Positions 7,065 to 14,571 of a stretch of DNA of 36,750 bases are shown here, one piece after another. Source of the stretch: an uncultured Bacteroidales bacterium (GTDB lineage: Bacteria; Bacteroidota; Bacteroidia; Bacteroidales; Paludibacteraceae); the NCBI GenBank assembly GCA_937911935.1, contig CALDQH010000107.1:1-36750 (forward strand), read 5' to 3'. A program made the translations under genes and the position numbers. Position 1 is the first letter of the stretch. Each line of letters begins with the position of its first letter. A model generated the notes under the pieces. It saw nothing but the letters and a program-made list of their open reading frames with translations. It ran no database searches and was not told the origin of the DNA.

Positions 7065-7955
7065 ATGAACATTATTGATTTAATAGGAAAGACACCTTTG
7101 TTAAAGGTAAGTGATGATTTAAACATTTTTGGAAAAGCTGAGTTTTTGAATCCAGGTGGTAGTATTAAAGACCGTGTAGCCAAAAATATGATAGAACAGG
7201 CGGAGAAAGAAGGGAAACTTCGTCCAGGAATGACCATTATCGAGCCTACATCGGGTAATACCGGTATTGGTTTGGCTTTGGTCGGTGTGCGAAAAGGCTA
7301 TAAGGTTATTATTGTAATGCCCGAAAATATGAGCGAAGAGCGCAAGCGCATTATTCGTTGTTTGGGTGCTGGATTAGAGTTGACTCCCAAAGAGTTAAGC
7401 CTCGATGGAGCGGTAAAAAAAGCAGAGGCTATTGCTGCCGAGTTGGGCGAAAATGCCTTTATCCCACAACAGTTTGTAAATCCCAATAACCCTGCTATTC
7501 ACTACCAAACCACAGCGCAAGAGTTGTGGGAACAAATGGGTGGCGAGATTGATATTTTTGTATCGGGATTAGGTAGTGGAGGTACGCTACAAGGTATTGG
7601 TAAGTTCTTAAAAGAGAAAAATCCAAACATCAAGGTAGTAGCGGTTGAGCCCAAAGATGTGTCGGCTTTGTTGGGTCATGAACCTGGTTTGCATCAAATT
7701 CAGGGCATTGGCGACGGTTTTGTGCCCGAAGTGTTGGATACTACACTTATCGACGAAGTAGTCGAAGTATCTGATGCTGACGCTATCTACACGACACGCA
7801 AAATGGCAGAGGTTTACGGTTTGTTGTGTGGCACTTCGTCGGGTGCTAACGTATGGGCTGCTATTCAAATGGCGAATAAATACGGCAAAGAAAAACGAGT
7901 GGCAACCGTTTTGGCAGACCGCATCGAACGTTATTTTAGTACGAATTTGCTTTAA
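7065..7955 (+). CDS. cysK: Cysteine synthase (O-acetylserine sulfhydrylase)
   Basis: PLP-dependent synthesis of cysteine from O-acetylserine and sulfide. Schiff-base lysine K35 lies in GGSIKDR, the substrate loop TSGNTG is at 62-67, and the phosphate-binding GSGGT is present, as is LCGTSSGAN. Length 296 aa is slightly short but complete. One oddity: the C-terminal segment that usually reads PSSGERY or PDSGERY, and whose Ser contacts the PLP ring nitrogen in CysK, reads ADRIERYFST here. A cystathionine beta-synthase-like or other beta-replacement role cannot be excluded, but CysK is the best call. Confidence 0.92.
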   Translation: MNIIDLIGKTPLLKVSDDLNIFGKAEFLNPGGSIKDRVAKNMIEQAEKEGKLRPGMTIIEPTSGNTGIGLALVGVRKGYKVIIVMPENMSEERKRIIRCLGAGLELTPKELSLDGAVKKAEAIAAELGENAFIPQQFVNPNNPAIHYQTTAQELWEQMGGEIDIFVSGLGSGGTLQGIGKFLKEKNPNIKVVAVEPKDVSALLGHEPGLHQIQGIGDGFVPEVLDTTLIDEVVEVSDADAIYTTRKMAEVYGLLCGTSSGANVWAAIQMANKYGKEKRVATVLADRIERYFSTNLL

Positions 7956-8041
7956 ACTTGCTGCGCAAGTTGTTGTTTGTCGCTTGTTGTTTGTTGCTTG
8001 TCGCTTTACTACTAGCGACTAGTGACAAGTGACGATCGACT
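7956..8041. repeat. Mini-hairpin and CTTGTCG array between cysK and the porin gene
   Basis: AACTTGC-TGC-GCAAGTT (7956-7972) right after the cysK stop, then 7-8-mers (TTGTTTGTCGCTTG) and ACTAGCGACTAGTGACAAG. The array ends inside the stop codon of the opposing porin gene (TAG of TAGTCGATCG on the minus strand). Confidence 0.8.
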
Positions 8042-9248
8042 ATTTATTCCACGTGTGGCTTAAACTATAAGTAACACGCAATACGCCCCTGATGTTATCA
8101 ACACGATAATCGGGGGTTATTTTTTTGCCTTCCCAATGACCGTAGGCAGCGTTGCTGTATTCGGCTTCGAGCCCCACGTTTAGCCCTTTGTAGTTAAATT
8201 CTACCGATGCAGCTGCTTTGATAATGTCGCTTACGTCGTTGGCTCCGGTACCGTAAAAATCGGTGAAAGTTTGGTCGCTACCCAAGGTCTTTAAATAGCC
8301 TGCAAATACGTTGATACGCCATTTTTTGCCATAGCTGGCACAAACGTACGTAGCTATTTGGTCTAAATTGGCAAATTGGGCTTGCAAGTTTGGGGTATCT
8401 TCGTTAACCAATCCATATCCACCCAATACCAATAGGTGCGAAAGGTTCTGTCCGCCTGTTACGCGGGCGTTCGCTGTCCATTTATCTTTTTGATATTGCG
8501 CATACACGGTTCCGTTAAAGGCATGCAACGGAAATTGTCGGGTAGTGCTGCCTATCTCTGAGTTGAAAGTGTGTTCTACGTTGCGATAGCGGTATTCTGC
8601 CATTAAACCGCCTTTCCAATGTTGGTTATGCCCCGAAATACCCAAAACGGCTTCGGGACGTATTTCTGTGATACCTTCGGTTACAAAGGCTGTTGTTAAT
8701 TTCCAATTGGGTGTAAAGTTGTACTCGTATCGAATTTGGGGCGAACGGTTAATAAGCCCAGTAGGAGTGCCTCCGTTTAGGGTAAGCACGTTTGGAAATA
8801 CACCATCGTAATAGGGGTGCCAAGTCTGACCCACTATAAACGAGTGGTTTTTGTAATTGACAAAAGCATAAGCATGACGCAAACGGATAATGTCAATGTA
8901 GGTGGCAGTTCCGCAAAAATCGCCTTCGATGTGAGCTCCCATGCTCAAATCTTGCTGGCTGTATTGATACTTAAAGCCGATGCGCGAGGTAATGGCCAAA
9001 AAAGCTGCATTTACCTGGTTGTTGATGTCGTAACCATAGTCGTCTAATTCGATGGGTTTGGGGTATAGGCAAACAATACCACCGCGGGCTTGGTAGTTTT
9101 GGCGACTATTTACAAACATTTCGCTACGAGCAAAACCGTATAGAGTCATGGCATGCGATTCTTTAGAAGTCGCTGTACTATCGGCTGTTTGTGCCCAAAT
9201 GGTTGTGTATAAAATGATTGTCAGGAATATGCAGAAGACTTTTTTCAT
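8040..9248 (-). CDS. DcaP-like outer membrane porin
   Basis: Secreted beta-barrel protein of 402 aa. The signal peptide is clear (MKKVFCIFLTIILYTTIWAQ). The mature part shows the start of a DcaP-type porin (LYGFARSEMFVNSRQN, then YPKP and DINNQVNAAFLAITSRIGFKY), alternating aromatic/polar beta-strand patterns and a C-terminal strand ending in a hydrophobic/aromatic run (LRVTYSLSHTW). DcaP-family proteins form trimeric outer membrane channels; the substrate here is not readable. It is transcribed divergently from nhaC with a shared 82-bp promoter region. The stop codon lies in a repeat array. Confidence 0.8.
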   Translation of the reverse strand: MKKVFCIFLTIILYTTIWAQTADSTATSKESHAMTLYGFARSEMFVNSRQNYQARGGIVCLYPKPIELDDYGYDINNQVNAAFLAITSRIGFKYQYSQQDLSMGAHIEGDFCGTATYIDIIRLRHAYAFVNYKNHSFIVGQTWHPYYDGVFPNVLTLNGGTPTGLINRSPQIRYEYNFTPNWKLTTAFVTEGITEIRPEAVLGISGHNQHWKGGLMAEYRYRNVEHTFNSEIGSTTRQFPLHAFNGTVYAQYQKDKWTANARVTGGQNLSHLLVLGGYGLVNEDTPNLQAQFANLDQIATYVCASYGKKWRINVFAGYLKTLGSDQTFTDFYGTGANDVSDIIKAAASVEFNYKGLNVGLEAEYSNAAYGHWEGKKITPDYRVDNIRGVLRVTYSLSHTWNK

Positions 9249-9276
9249 GTTTCTTTGCTTACAAATTTTGAAAGTG

Positions 9277-9308
9277 CGAAGGTAATAAAATAATTTTTTC
9301 TATATTTG
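9277..9308. promoter_or_regulatory. Divergent promoters of the porin gene and nhaC
   Basis: Plus strand TATATTTG (9301-9308), 22 bp before the nhaC ATG. Minus strand TACCTTCG (9284-9277), 28 bp before the porin ATG. The two -7 boxes are 16 bp apart, so the -33 regions must overlap the opposing promoter; both -33 elements look weak. Confidence 0.65.
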
Positions 9309-9330
9309 CGTTTCTTAACAAAAAAATACT

Positions 9331-10764
9331 ATGAATCAAACGAAAAAAAATCCGCCTATTATTGTATCTCTGCTGGTTATTTTATTTCTGGTAGGGATGC
9401 TTGTATTAACCATTAAAACCTTTGGTGTCGATTCGCTCGAAGGGGGCAGTCAAATATCGCTACTGATTACATCTGGTCTTTGTATCTTATTGGGTCTTAC
9501 TTGTTTTGGCAGAAGCTGGGACGACTTTGAAACTCAAATTAAAGAAAGCGTTGGCGGTATTGGTTCTGCTGTTATTATCTTGTTGATTATTGGTGCTTTA
9601 GGTGGAGCTTGGATGATAAGTGGGGTAGTACCATCGCTTATTTACTACGGATTAGAAATTGTTCATCCTTCTATTTTCTTGTTTGCAACTTGTCTTATTG
9701 CGTCGGTGGTATCGTTGGTAATTGGTAGTTCGTGGACAACCATTGCAACCATTGGTGTTGCCCTTATCGGCATAGGTCAGGCACACGGATTTAGCCCAGC
9801 TTTGGTGGCAGGTGCTATTATTTCGGGTGCTTATTTTGGCGATAAAATGTCGCCACTTTCCGATACAACGGTTGTAGCAGCATCGTCTGCAGGAACCCCT
9901 CTTTTTGACCACATCAAATACATGGTTATCACAGTAGTGCCATCGATGGTTATTACGCTTGTAATTTTCTTGGTCATTGGATTTACGCACGATGTAGAAG
10001 GTGCAGTGTCGCCCGAAAGTTTGGCAGCTGCTTTACAAGACCGTTTTGTAATATCGCCTTGGCTGTTGTTGGTACCCGTTGTTACTTGTGTGCTAATCGC
10101 ACTAAAAATGCCTCCCATTTTGACTCTTATGTTATCAACTACCTTGGCTATGGTAGTAGGTATTTTTGTACAACCAGACGCTATTAGAGAAGTTGCTGGC
10201 GAGGCTGATTTATTTAAAGGTTCGATGATTACCCTTTATGGAAGCACTGCGCTAAAAACAGATAATGCCTTGTTAGGCGAATTGATTTCGACAGGAGGTA
10301 TGTCGGGTATGTTGCATACCGTATGGTTGGTTTTGTGTGCTATGACCTTTGGTGGTTGCATGAAAGCTTGTGGTTTTGTAGAATCGATGACAGCGTTCTG
10401 CCAACGATTCATTAAAAATAGGGTTTCGTTGGTAGGATCGACCGTATTTACAGGTTTCTTTTTAAATGCCACTACTGCCGACCAATATTTAAGCATTATT
10501 CTTACCAGCAACTTGTTTAAAGGGGTTTTCGATAAAAATGGATACGAAAATCGTTTGCTTAGCCGTTCGTTAGAAGATGGCGCTACCGTAACATCGCCCC
10601 TTATTCCTTGGAGCACTTGCGGTATGACACACTCAACCATTTTGGGCGTATCTACCTTTGCTTATTTCCCTTACTGCTTTTTCTGCTACATCAGTCCAAT
10701 TGTAAGTATTATTGTAGCCGCTATTGGGTATAAGATCTTTAAAAAAGAACCTGTAGCAGCGTAA
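9331..10764 (+). CDS. nhaC: NhaC-family Na+/H+ antiporter
   Basis: Integral inner-membrane antiporter of 477 aa with about 11-12 hydrophobic segments. NhaC-type signatures are visible: IGALGGAWMISGVVPSLIYYG, SSWTTIATIGVALIGIG and GAYFGDKMSPLSDTT. The paired Asp/Ser/Thr residues in the last two are typical of ion-binding hairpins in this superfamily. The C-terminal half repeats the hydrophobic pattern, including SRSLEDGATVTSPLIPWSTCG. It has its own promoter and ends at a perfect palindromic terminator, so it is monocistronic. Confidence 0.93.
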   Translation: MNQTKKNPPIIVSLLVILFLVGMLVLTIKTFGVDSLEGGSQISLLITSGLCILLGLTCFGRSWDDFETQIKESVGGIGSAVIILLIIGALGGAWMISGVVPSLIYYGLEIVHPSIFLFATCLIASVVSLVIGSSWTTIATIGVALIGIGQAHGFSPALVAGAIISGAYFGDKMSPLSDTTVVAASSAGTPLFDHIKYMVITVVPSMVITLVIFLVIGFTHDVEGAVSPESLAAALQDRFVISPWLLLVPVVTCVLIALKMPPILTLMLSTTLAMVVGIFVQPDAIREVAGEADLFKGSMITLYGSTALKTDNALLGELISTGGMSGMLHTVWLVLCAMTFGGCMKACGFVESMTAFCQRFIKNRVSLVGSTVFTGFFLNATTADQYLSIILTSNLFKGVFDKNGYENRLLSRSLEDGATVTSPLIPWSTCGMTHSTILGVSTFAYFPYCFFCYISPIVSIIVAAIGYKIFKKEPVAA

Positions 10765-10787
10765 GTGTATCACGCTATATCATAATC

Positions 10788-10815
10788 AAAGGCTCACCAA
10801 TTGGTGAGCCTTTTT
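10788..10815. terminator. Bidirectional terminator (nhaC and the small minus-strand ORF)
   Basis: AAAGGCTCACCAATTGGTGAGCCTTT is a perfect palindrome (split here as AAAGGCTCACCAA and TTGGTGAGCCTTT), with five T on the plus strand. On the minus strand it starts 8 bp after the stop of the 36-aa ORF. Confidence 0.9.
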
Positions 10816-10822
10816 GTGTGGA

Positions 10823-10933
10823 TTAAGAGATTATTTGTGTTGTGAATTTACAGTGCGATGAATGACATCCTACGAATTCTTCAATAACATCATGCAGCGC
10901 TCCGATTTCTATCGCTCTTTCTAATATACTCAT
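10823..10933 (-). CDS. Candidate small protein, 36 aa
   Basis: ATG (10933) to TAA, beginning MSILERAIEIGALHDVIEEF, then VGCHSSHCKF and a short polar tail. The N-terminal 20 residues would form an amphipathic helix; two cysteines flank HSSH. Codons look like those of neighbouring genes, the stop lies 8 bp from a terminator, and no longer gene covers the gap. A poor -7-like box (TACCTTAG) exists about 60 bp upstream. I do not recognise it; it may be a real small protein, a leader-type peptide or a remnant of a larger gene. Confidence 0.4.
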   Translation of the reverse strand: MSILERAIEIGALHDVIEEFVGCHSSHCKFTTQIIS

Positions 10934-11023
10934 AATTATGTATTTAAGATTTTTGTTTTAAATCTATTGATGGTGAACAAGTTTCCACTAAGGTAGCAAA
11001 AAATTATTTCTCTTATCTAGTGC

Positions 11024-11053
11024 TTGGTGGATTTATTTATTTTTCTACATTTG
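11024..11053 (+). promoter_or_regulatory. Promoter of the aldo/keto reductase gene
   Basis: TTG (11024-11026), 19-bp spacer, TACATTTG (11046-11053). This is a good match to the Bacteroidetes -33/-7 pattern, 25 bp before the ATG. Confidence 0.75.
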
Positions 11054-11078
11054 TAAGGATAGTAAAACTTTTTAATGT

Positions 11079-11981
11079 ATGAAACAGATTTCGCTTTCTT
11101 CCGATTTTTCTATTTCGCAGATGGTGCATGGGCAAATGCGCATCAACGATTGGCACCTTAGCAGCGATCAATTGCTAGGGCAGATGAAAACCATTGCCAG
11201 TATGGGCATTGATACGTTCGATAATGCCGATATTTATGGCAATTACACGTGCGAGGCGTTGGTGGGAGGTGCCTTGGCGTTAGACCCATCGTTTAGAAAT
11301 ACCATAAAAATTATTACCAAGTGTGGCATTTGTATTCAGAGCGATAAGTTTCCGCAAAGGCAGATTCAGTTTTACGATTATAGCTACGATTACATTGTGG
11401 GGCAGGTAGAAAATTCTTTAAGGAATTTGCGCACCGACCGCATCGATTTGCTGCTTTTGCACCGCCCATCGTATTTGCTAAACCCTGCAGAAGTGGCAAG
11501 TGCATTTGATAAACTACACGCCGATGGCAAGGTACTTCATTTTGGGGTGTCTAACTTTTATGCGCACGATTTTTCGATGCTTCAGTCTTATTGCAATGTG
11601 CCAATTATCACCAACCAAATAGAGGTGTCGCCTTATTGTTTAGAACACCTAGAAAACGGCAATTTGAGTTATCTGCAAGAAAAACGCATTCGCCCTATGG
11701 CGTATTCGCCACTGGCTTGGGGAAAACTAGTGCACCCTGATTGTGAAAGGTCGCATCGTATAGTAGCCGAACTAGACCGCGTGGCTAGCGAAATAGGGGT
11801 AGATGGCATAGATAAGGTGATTTTTGCCTGGATTGCGCAACACCCAGCAGGCATTGTTCCCATAAACGGCAGTGGCAATTTAGACCGCATTCGTCGCAGC
11901 ATAGAGGCACTAGACTTACGCCTTTCTGCAGAGCAGTGGCAACGCATTTTAGTAGCGTCTAGAGGGGTAAGGTTGCCGTAA
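11079..11981 (+). CDS. Aldo/keto reductase (YdhF-like)
   Basis: NADPH-dependent oxidoreductase of the AKR superfamily, 300 aa, cytoplasmic TIM barrel. The catalytic tetrad is intact: D48 and Y53 (FDNADIYG), K81 (IITKCGI) and H128 (LLLLHRPS). The cofactor region includes NQIEVSPYC and VPINGSGNLDRI. Substrate is unknown. It has its own promoter. A decayed piece of a second, diverged copy lies 1.3 kb downstream (13302-13358). Confidence 0.93.
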   Translation: MKQISLSSDFSISQMVHGQMRINDWHLSSDQLLGQMKTIASMGIDTFDNADIYGNYTCEALVGGALALDPSFRNTIKIITKCGICIQSDKFPQRQIQFYDYSYDYIVGQVENSLRNLRTDRIDLLLLHRPSYLLNPAEVASAFDKLHADGKVLHFGVSNFYAHDFSMLQSYCNVPIITNQIEVSPYCLEHLENGNLSYLQEKRIRPMAYSPLAWGKLVHPDCERSHRIVAELDRVASEIGVDGIDKVIFAWIAQHPAGIVPINGSGNLDRIRRSIEALDLRLSAEQWQRILVASRGVRLP

Positions 11982-12094
11982 GTTTAGATGCTTTCTTTGA
12001 AAAATCAAATACAGCATGCGTCCTATGCGAAAACACTCGGTGTTGTTTGGTATATAAGTGCCAAAATAAATTCGTTTTTACTCCAAAAAATCTA

Positions 12095-12124
12095 CAAAAA
12101 AATGCCGACTTATAGGGTCGGCAT
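12095..12124 (-). terminator. Terminator overlapping the end of the LMW phosphatase gene
   Basis: On the plus strand ATGCCGAC (12102-12109), loop TTATAGG, GTCGGCAT (12117-12124), preceded by seven A that give a U tract on the minus strand. The stop codon of the phosphatase gene is in the loop, so the upstream arm encodes its last residues (Met-Pro-Thr). Confidence 0.88.
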
Positions 12125-12580
12125 CAGTTTATGTAGCAATCCATCGCAGGCATCTTCTAATAGCTCGATGACATGGTAGAAGCCGTCGCGGCCACCGTAG
12201 TAGGGGTCGGGTACGTGGTCGTCGGTGTGGCGCGTGCAGTATTCGGTCATTTGGTGTATTTTGCGGGTCGATTCAACGTCGGGAGCACGATCGTAAAGGT
12301 CGTCTATGTTGCTGTTGTCCATGCCGATGATGAGGTCGAACTTTTCAAAATCTTCGGTTTTTACAGGACGCGATATGCTATCTACGTTGTAACCACGCTG
12401 AAATCCTGTCTCGCGCATGCGGTAATCGGCTCTTTCGCCCTCATGATATGATAGAATGCCGGCAGAGTCTATGAAAAACTCCTTTTCTCTGCCCAATTCT
12501 TGCACTTTTTTCTTCATCACCGCCTCGGCACACGCCGAACGGCAAATGTTGCCTAAGCACACAAATAAAATCTTAATCAT
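12110..12580 (-). CDS. Low-molecular-weight protein-tyrosine phosphatase
   Basis: Cysteine phosphatase of 156 aa. The P-loop is V-C8-LGNIC-R14-S at the N-terminus and the general acid is D125 in VPDPYYGG. Family members dephosphorylate tyrosine (in bacteria often exopolysaccharide kinases) or phospho-arginine; the target here is unknown. The start overlaps the stop of the nitroreductase gene by 4 bp, so the two are translationally coupled. The usual RSPMAE after the P-loop is RSACAE here. Confidence 0.93.
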   Translation of the reverse strand: MIKILFVCLGNICRSACAEAVMKKKVQELGREKEFFIDSAGILSYHEGERADYRMRETGFQRGYNVDSISRPVKTEDFEKFDLIIGMDNSNIDDLYDRAPDVESTRKIHQMTEYCTRHTDDHVPDPYYGGRDGFYHVIELLEDACDGLLHKLMPTL

Positions 12581-13251
12581 TTTCCGACGGTTTGAGCAAG
12601 GGTGAATGCGTATCTTGCTGGGTCAAGTTGCAAAAGTTCTAAAATTTGTTCGGCTTTAGCACCACCACGTGTAATCGATTTAAGACCATTTGCTGCAGTG
12701 TATAGATTTACATTCTCTGCATAGCCAGCTGCATCCATGCCACAAAGTACAGCAACCTTGTTCGCATCTATGTTTTTGCCTTCGTACACAGATAGGTCTG
12801 CTATATAAACAATGTTGAGCGAAGCGGTGTTAGCAAAGTCTTGTAGTGTTGCCAAACTGCGGTAGTCGCCTTCTACTTGGCGATTTAAAGTATTGGTTTT
12901 AGCATCGTAAAGATAAACTCCACTCTCTAAAAAAGCATAGGTTTGAATAGGGTAAAGAGCCAACGCCGATGGAGCGGTAAGGTGACCATCAGGTCGGTTA
13001 ATGCCTGCTGCAGCCCACATAACGCCCGAAAGTTCTTCTAACGATAAGGGCTCGTTGGCATACTCACGCGACGATTGACGATTCCAAAGTGCTTCGTTAA
13101 TACTGGCGCCACCTTGTTTGCTTGGTGTTTGTAGTTGAATGATGTTACCTGCCTCGATAGGTGTTGCATTTGTTTGATTTTCTGTTTGTTGCTCGATGCT
13201 GCAACTAGCCATTAGTGCCATAGCTGCTAAATAAATAAGTGTTTTTTTCAT
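12577..13251 (-). CDS. Nitroreductase-family lipoprotein (SagB/ThcOx-like)
   Basis: A flavin-dependent nitroreductase fold carried on a lipoprotein. The signal ends in a lipobox LMASC (C17). The nitroreductase start motif NRQSSREYANEPLSLEELSGVMWAAAG follows after a short linker (residues about 55-85, shown here only as landmark), then GMDAAGYAENVNLYTAANGL. SagB-type oxidoreductases are FMN enzymes; the extracytoplasmic location of this one is inferred from the lipobox. It is the first gene of a two-gene operon with the LMW phosphatase. The -7 region is imperfect (TATTTTAG, 13287-13280 minus). Confidence 0.85.
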   Translation of the reverse strand: MKKTLIYLAAMALMASCSIEQQTENQTNATPIEAGNIIQLQTPSKQGGASINEALWNRQSSREYANEPLSLEELSGVMWAAAGINRPDGHLTAPSALALYPIQTYAFLESGVYLYDAKTNTLNRQVEGDYRSLATLQDFANTASLNIVYIADLSVYEGKNIDANKVAVLCGMDAAGYAENVNLYTAANGLKSITRGGAKAEQILELLQLDPARYAFTLAQTVGK

Positions 13252-13301
13252 GTTTGTGCATTATTGATAAATCTGTTTGCTAAAATAGTAAAAAATTATC
13301 A

Positions 13302-13358
13302 TTGTTGCTGCTGCATAGACCCTCGTATTTGTTAGACCCTGTGGAAATTGCAACGCTA
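13302..13358 (+). pseudogene. Fragment of a second aldo/keto reductase gene
   Basis: Reads LLLLHRPSYLLDPVEIATLQ, matching LLLLHRPSYLLNPAEVASAF of the intact reductase (about residues 124-143), including the catalytic His. Only about 19 codons remain. Upstream and downstream sequences show no further similarity, and the fragment runs directly into the SDR terminator. Base differences from the intact copy are many, so it derives from a diverged paralogue rather than a recent duplication. Confidence 0.7.
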
Positions 13359-13359
13359 C

Positions 13360-13392
13360 AAAAAAAACTGCCGACTCGTATTGGGTCGGCAG
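13360..13392 (-). terminator. Terminator downstream of the SDR gene
   Basis: CTGCCGAC (13368-13375) pairs with GTCGGCAG (13385-13392), and the A run at 13360-13367 gives a U tract on the minus strand. It is nearly the same hairpin as that at 12102-12124. It starts 10 bp after a second-frame stop at 13402 but 55 bp after the SDR stop. Confidence 0.88.
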
Positions 13393-13447
13393 CTTATATC
13401 CCTATTTCTCGTACATCGCTAACATTTCTTGGATGGTTTTGGCGATG

Positions 13448-14266
13448 TCATCGCGTAAGTTCTCTGCCCGTAAAGTTTTCCATACCATGATAGATGCCGA
13501 CAACCTCGCCAAAAATAAAGTCGAATAGGCAAGTGGGTAGGATGGCTTGCCAAAAGCGAATAAAATGGAAACCAAACGGAATGCCTTTAAAGTTTTTATT
13601 CTTTTCGATGGCGCGGATGATTTTTTTAGCAACCTTTTCGGCTTTTAGGATGGGGAAAAAGCGCGATTTAACGCCGTCAAACATGCCTGTGTTGATGTAA
13701 TAAGGGGCGATGGTACTAACGTGTACGTTGCATTTTCTTTGTTTTAGTTCGATACGAACCGAGTCGGACCAACCAATTACAGCCCATTTGCTGGCTGCGT
13801 AGGTTGACATATTAGGATTAGAAATCATACCCGCTGCCGAACCAATGTTGCAGATGTGTCCTTTGTTGTTGTTAATCATGCCCGTTAAAAATTGAGCCGT
13901 TACCAACATAGGAGCAATGGCATTGATGCGCATGGTACGTTCTATATCAATGGCGTTTTGTTGATAAAAGGGTTTGTTGTTGGCAACAATACCCGCACAG
14001 TTAATAACGATATCTACGTATCCGCAAGCTTGATGGGTGACAACGCCAGCGTTTTCTACTTCTTGGCTATTCGATACATCTACCTTTTGGGTAAATACAC
14101 GACCCAATGCGGATAGTTCTTGCTGGGTGGCTTGCATGTTTGCCTCGTTTATGTCCCAAATAACCAAACATTTGGCACCTTTTTCTAACGCCATGCGGCC
14201 CATAATGCGTCCAATGCCCGAGCCTCCGCCGGTAATAAGTACGCAACTGTCTTTAAATTTTGTCAT
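13448..14266 (-). CDS. Short-chain dehydrogenase/reductase, possibly frameshifted at its 3' end
   Basis: Classical SDR: cofactor motif GGGSGIG (13-19), NCAG (89-92), catalytic S143, Y156 and K160 (YAASK). The C-terminal part (SRFFPILKAEKVAKKIIRAI and a hydrophobic stretch near WQAILPTCLFDFIFG) resembles the membrane-associated retinol/sterol-type SDRs; substrate unknown. The frame stops at 13448 after TGRELTR. One frame over, the DNA continues as LRDDIAKTIQEMLAMYEK to a stop at 13402, right before the terminator. A single-base frameshift or sequencing error near 13455 is therefore likely; otherwise the protein simply ends at 272 aa. Confidence 0.88.
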   Translation of the reverse strand: MTKFKDSCVLITGGGSGIGRIMGRMALEKGAKCLVIWDINEANMQATQQELSALGRVFTQKVDVSNSQEVENAGVVTHQACGYVDIVINCAGIVANNKPFYQQNAIDIERTMRINAIAPMLVTAQFLTGMINNNKGHICNIGSAAGMISNPNMSTYAASKWAVIGWSDSVRIELKQRKCNVHVSTIAPYYINTGMFDGVKSRFFPILKAEKVAKKIIRAIEKNKNFKGIPFGFHFIRFWQAILPTCLFDFIFGEVVGIYHGMENFTGRELTR

Positions 14267-14349
14267 ATTGCTTTATTATATGAATGGCTTTTGCTTTACG
14301 ATGTTGCCCTAAATAGTGTCGCATCGTATATTATTAAAACGACTGAAAA

Positions 14350-14481
14350 TTTGCACAAAAGTACTATTTGTGTGCAAAGACAATGCAAAAAACAGCACAT
14401 TTATAGCAAAAATGTGCAAAAAATAGGAGTAAAAAGCCCAAAATGAAATAGGAATGTCACAAAAGTCCTATTTTAAGGACT
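14350..14481. promoter_or_regulatory. Cluster of short palindromes upstream of mscL
   Basis: In the 305-bp gap between the divergent SDR and mscL genes are TTTGCACA/TGTGCAAA (14350-14357/14371-14378), GCACATTT/AAATGTGC (14395-14402/14410-14417) and AGTCCT/AGGACT (14464-14469/14476-14481). The first two share GCACA cores, as expected of operator half-sites, but no regulator is identified. The rest of the gap shows no gene. Confidence 0.4.
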
Positions 14482-14534
14482 AAAGAGACGATGGTAGAAA
14501 TGCAATATTTTTATCGTAAAATCAATTATTTTTC

Positions 14535-14542
14535 TAACTTTG
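14535..14542 (+). promoter_or_regulatory. -7 box of mscL
   Basis: TAACTTTG, an exact TAnnTTTG match, 29 bp before the ATG at 14572. This decides the start: the in-frame ATG at 14491 lies upstream of it and would not be transcribed. Confidence 0.75.
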
Positions 14543-14571
14543 CAAGCAGAAATTTAAATTATAAAACTATT

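Noticed and set aside
11988..12179. 63-codon plus-strand frame after the aldo/keto reductase
   Set aside because: It runs through the phosphatase terminator and into its coding region, with no start signal and no family resemblance. The gap 11982-12094 otherwise shows nothing I can name.
14491..14571. N-terminally extended MscL start
   Set aside because: The -7 box at 14535-14542 lies inside the extension, and MALNVKEM...FLQDFKAFAMKGN gives the normal family N-terminus.
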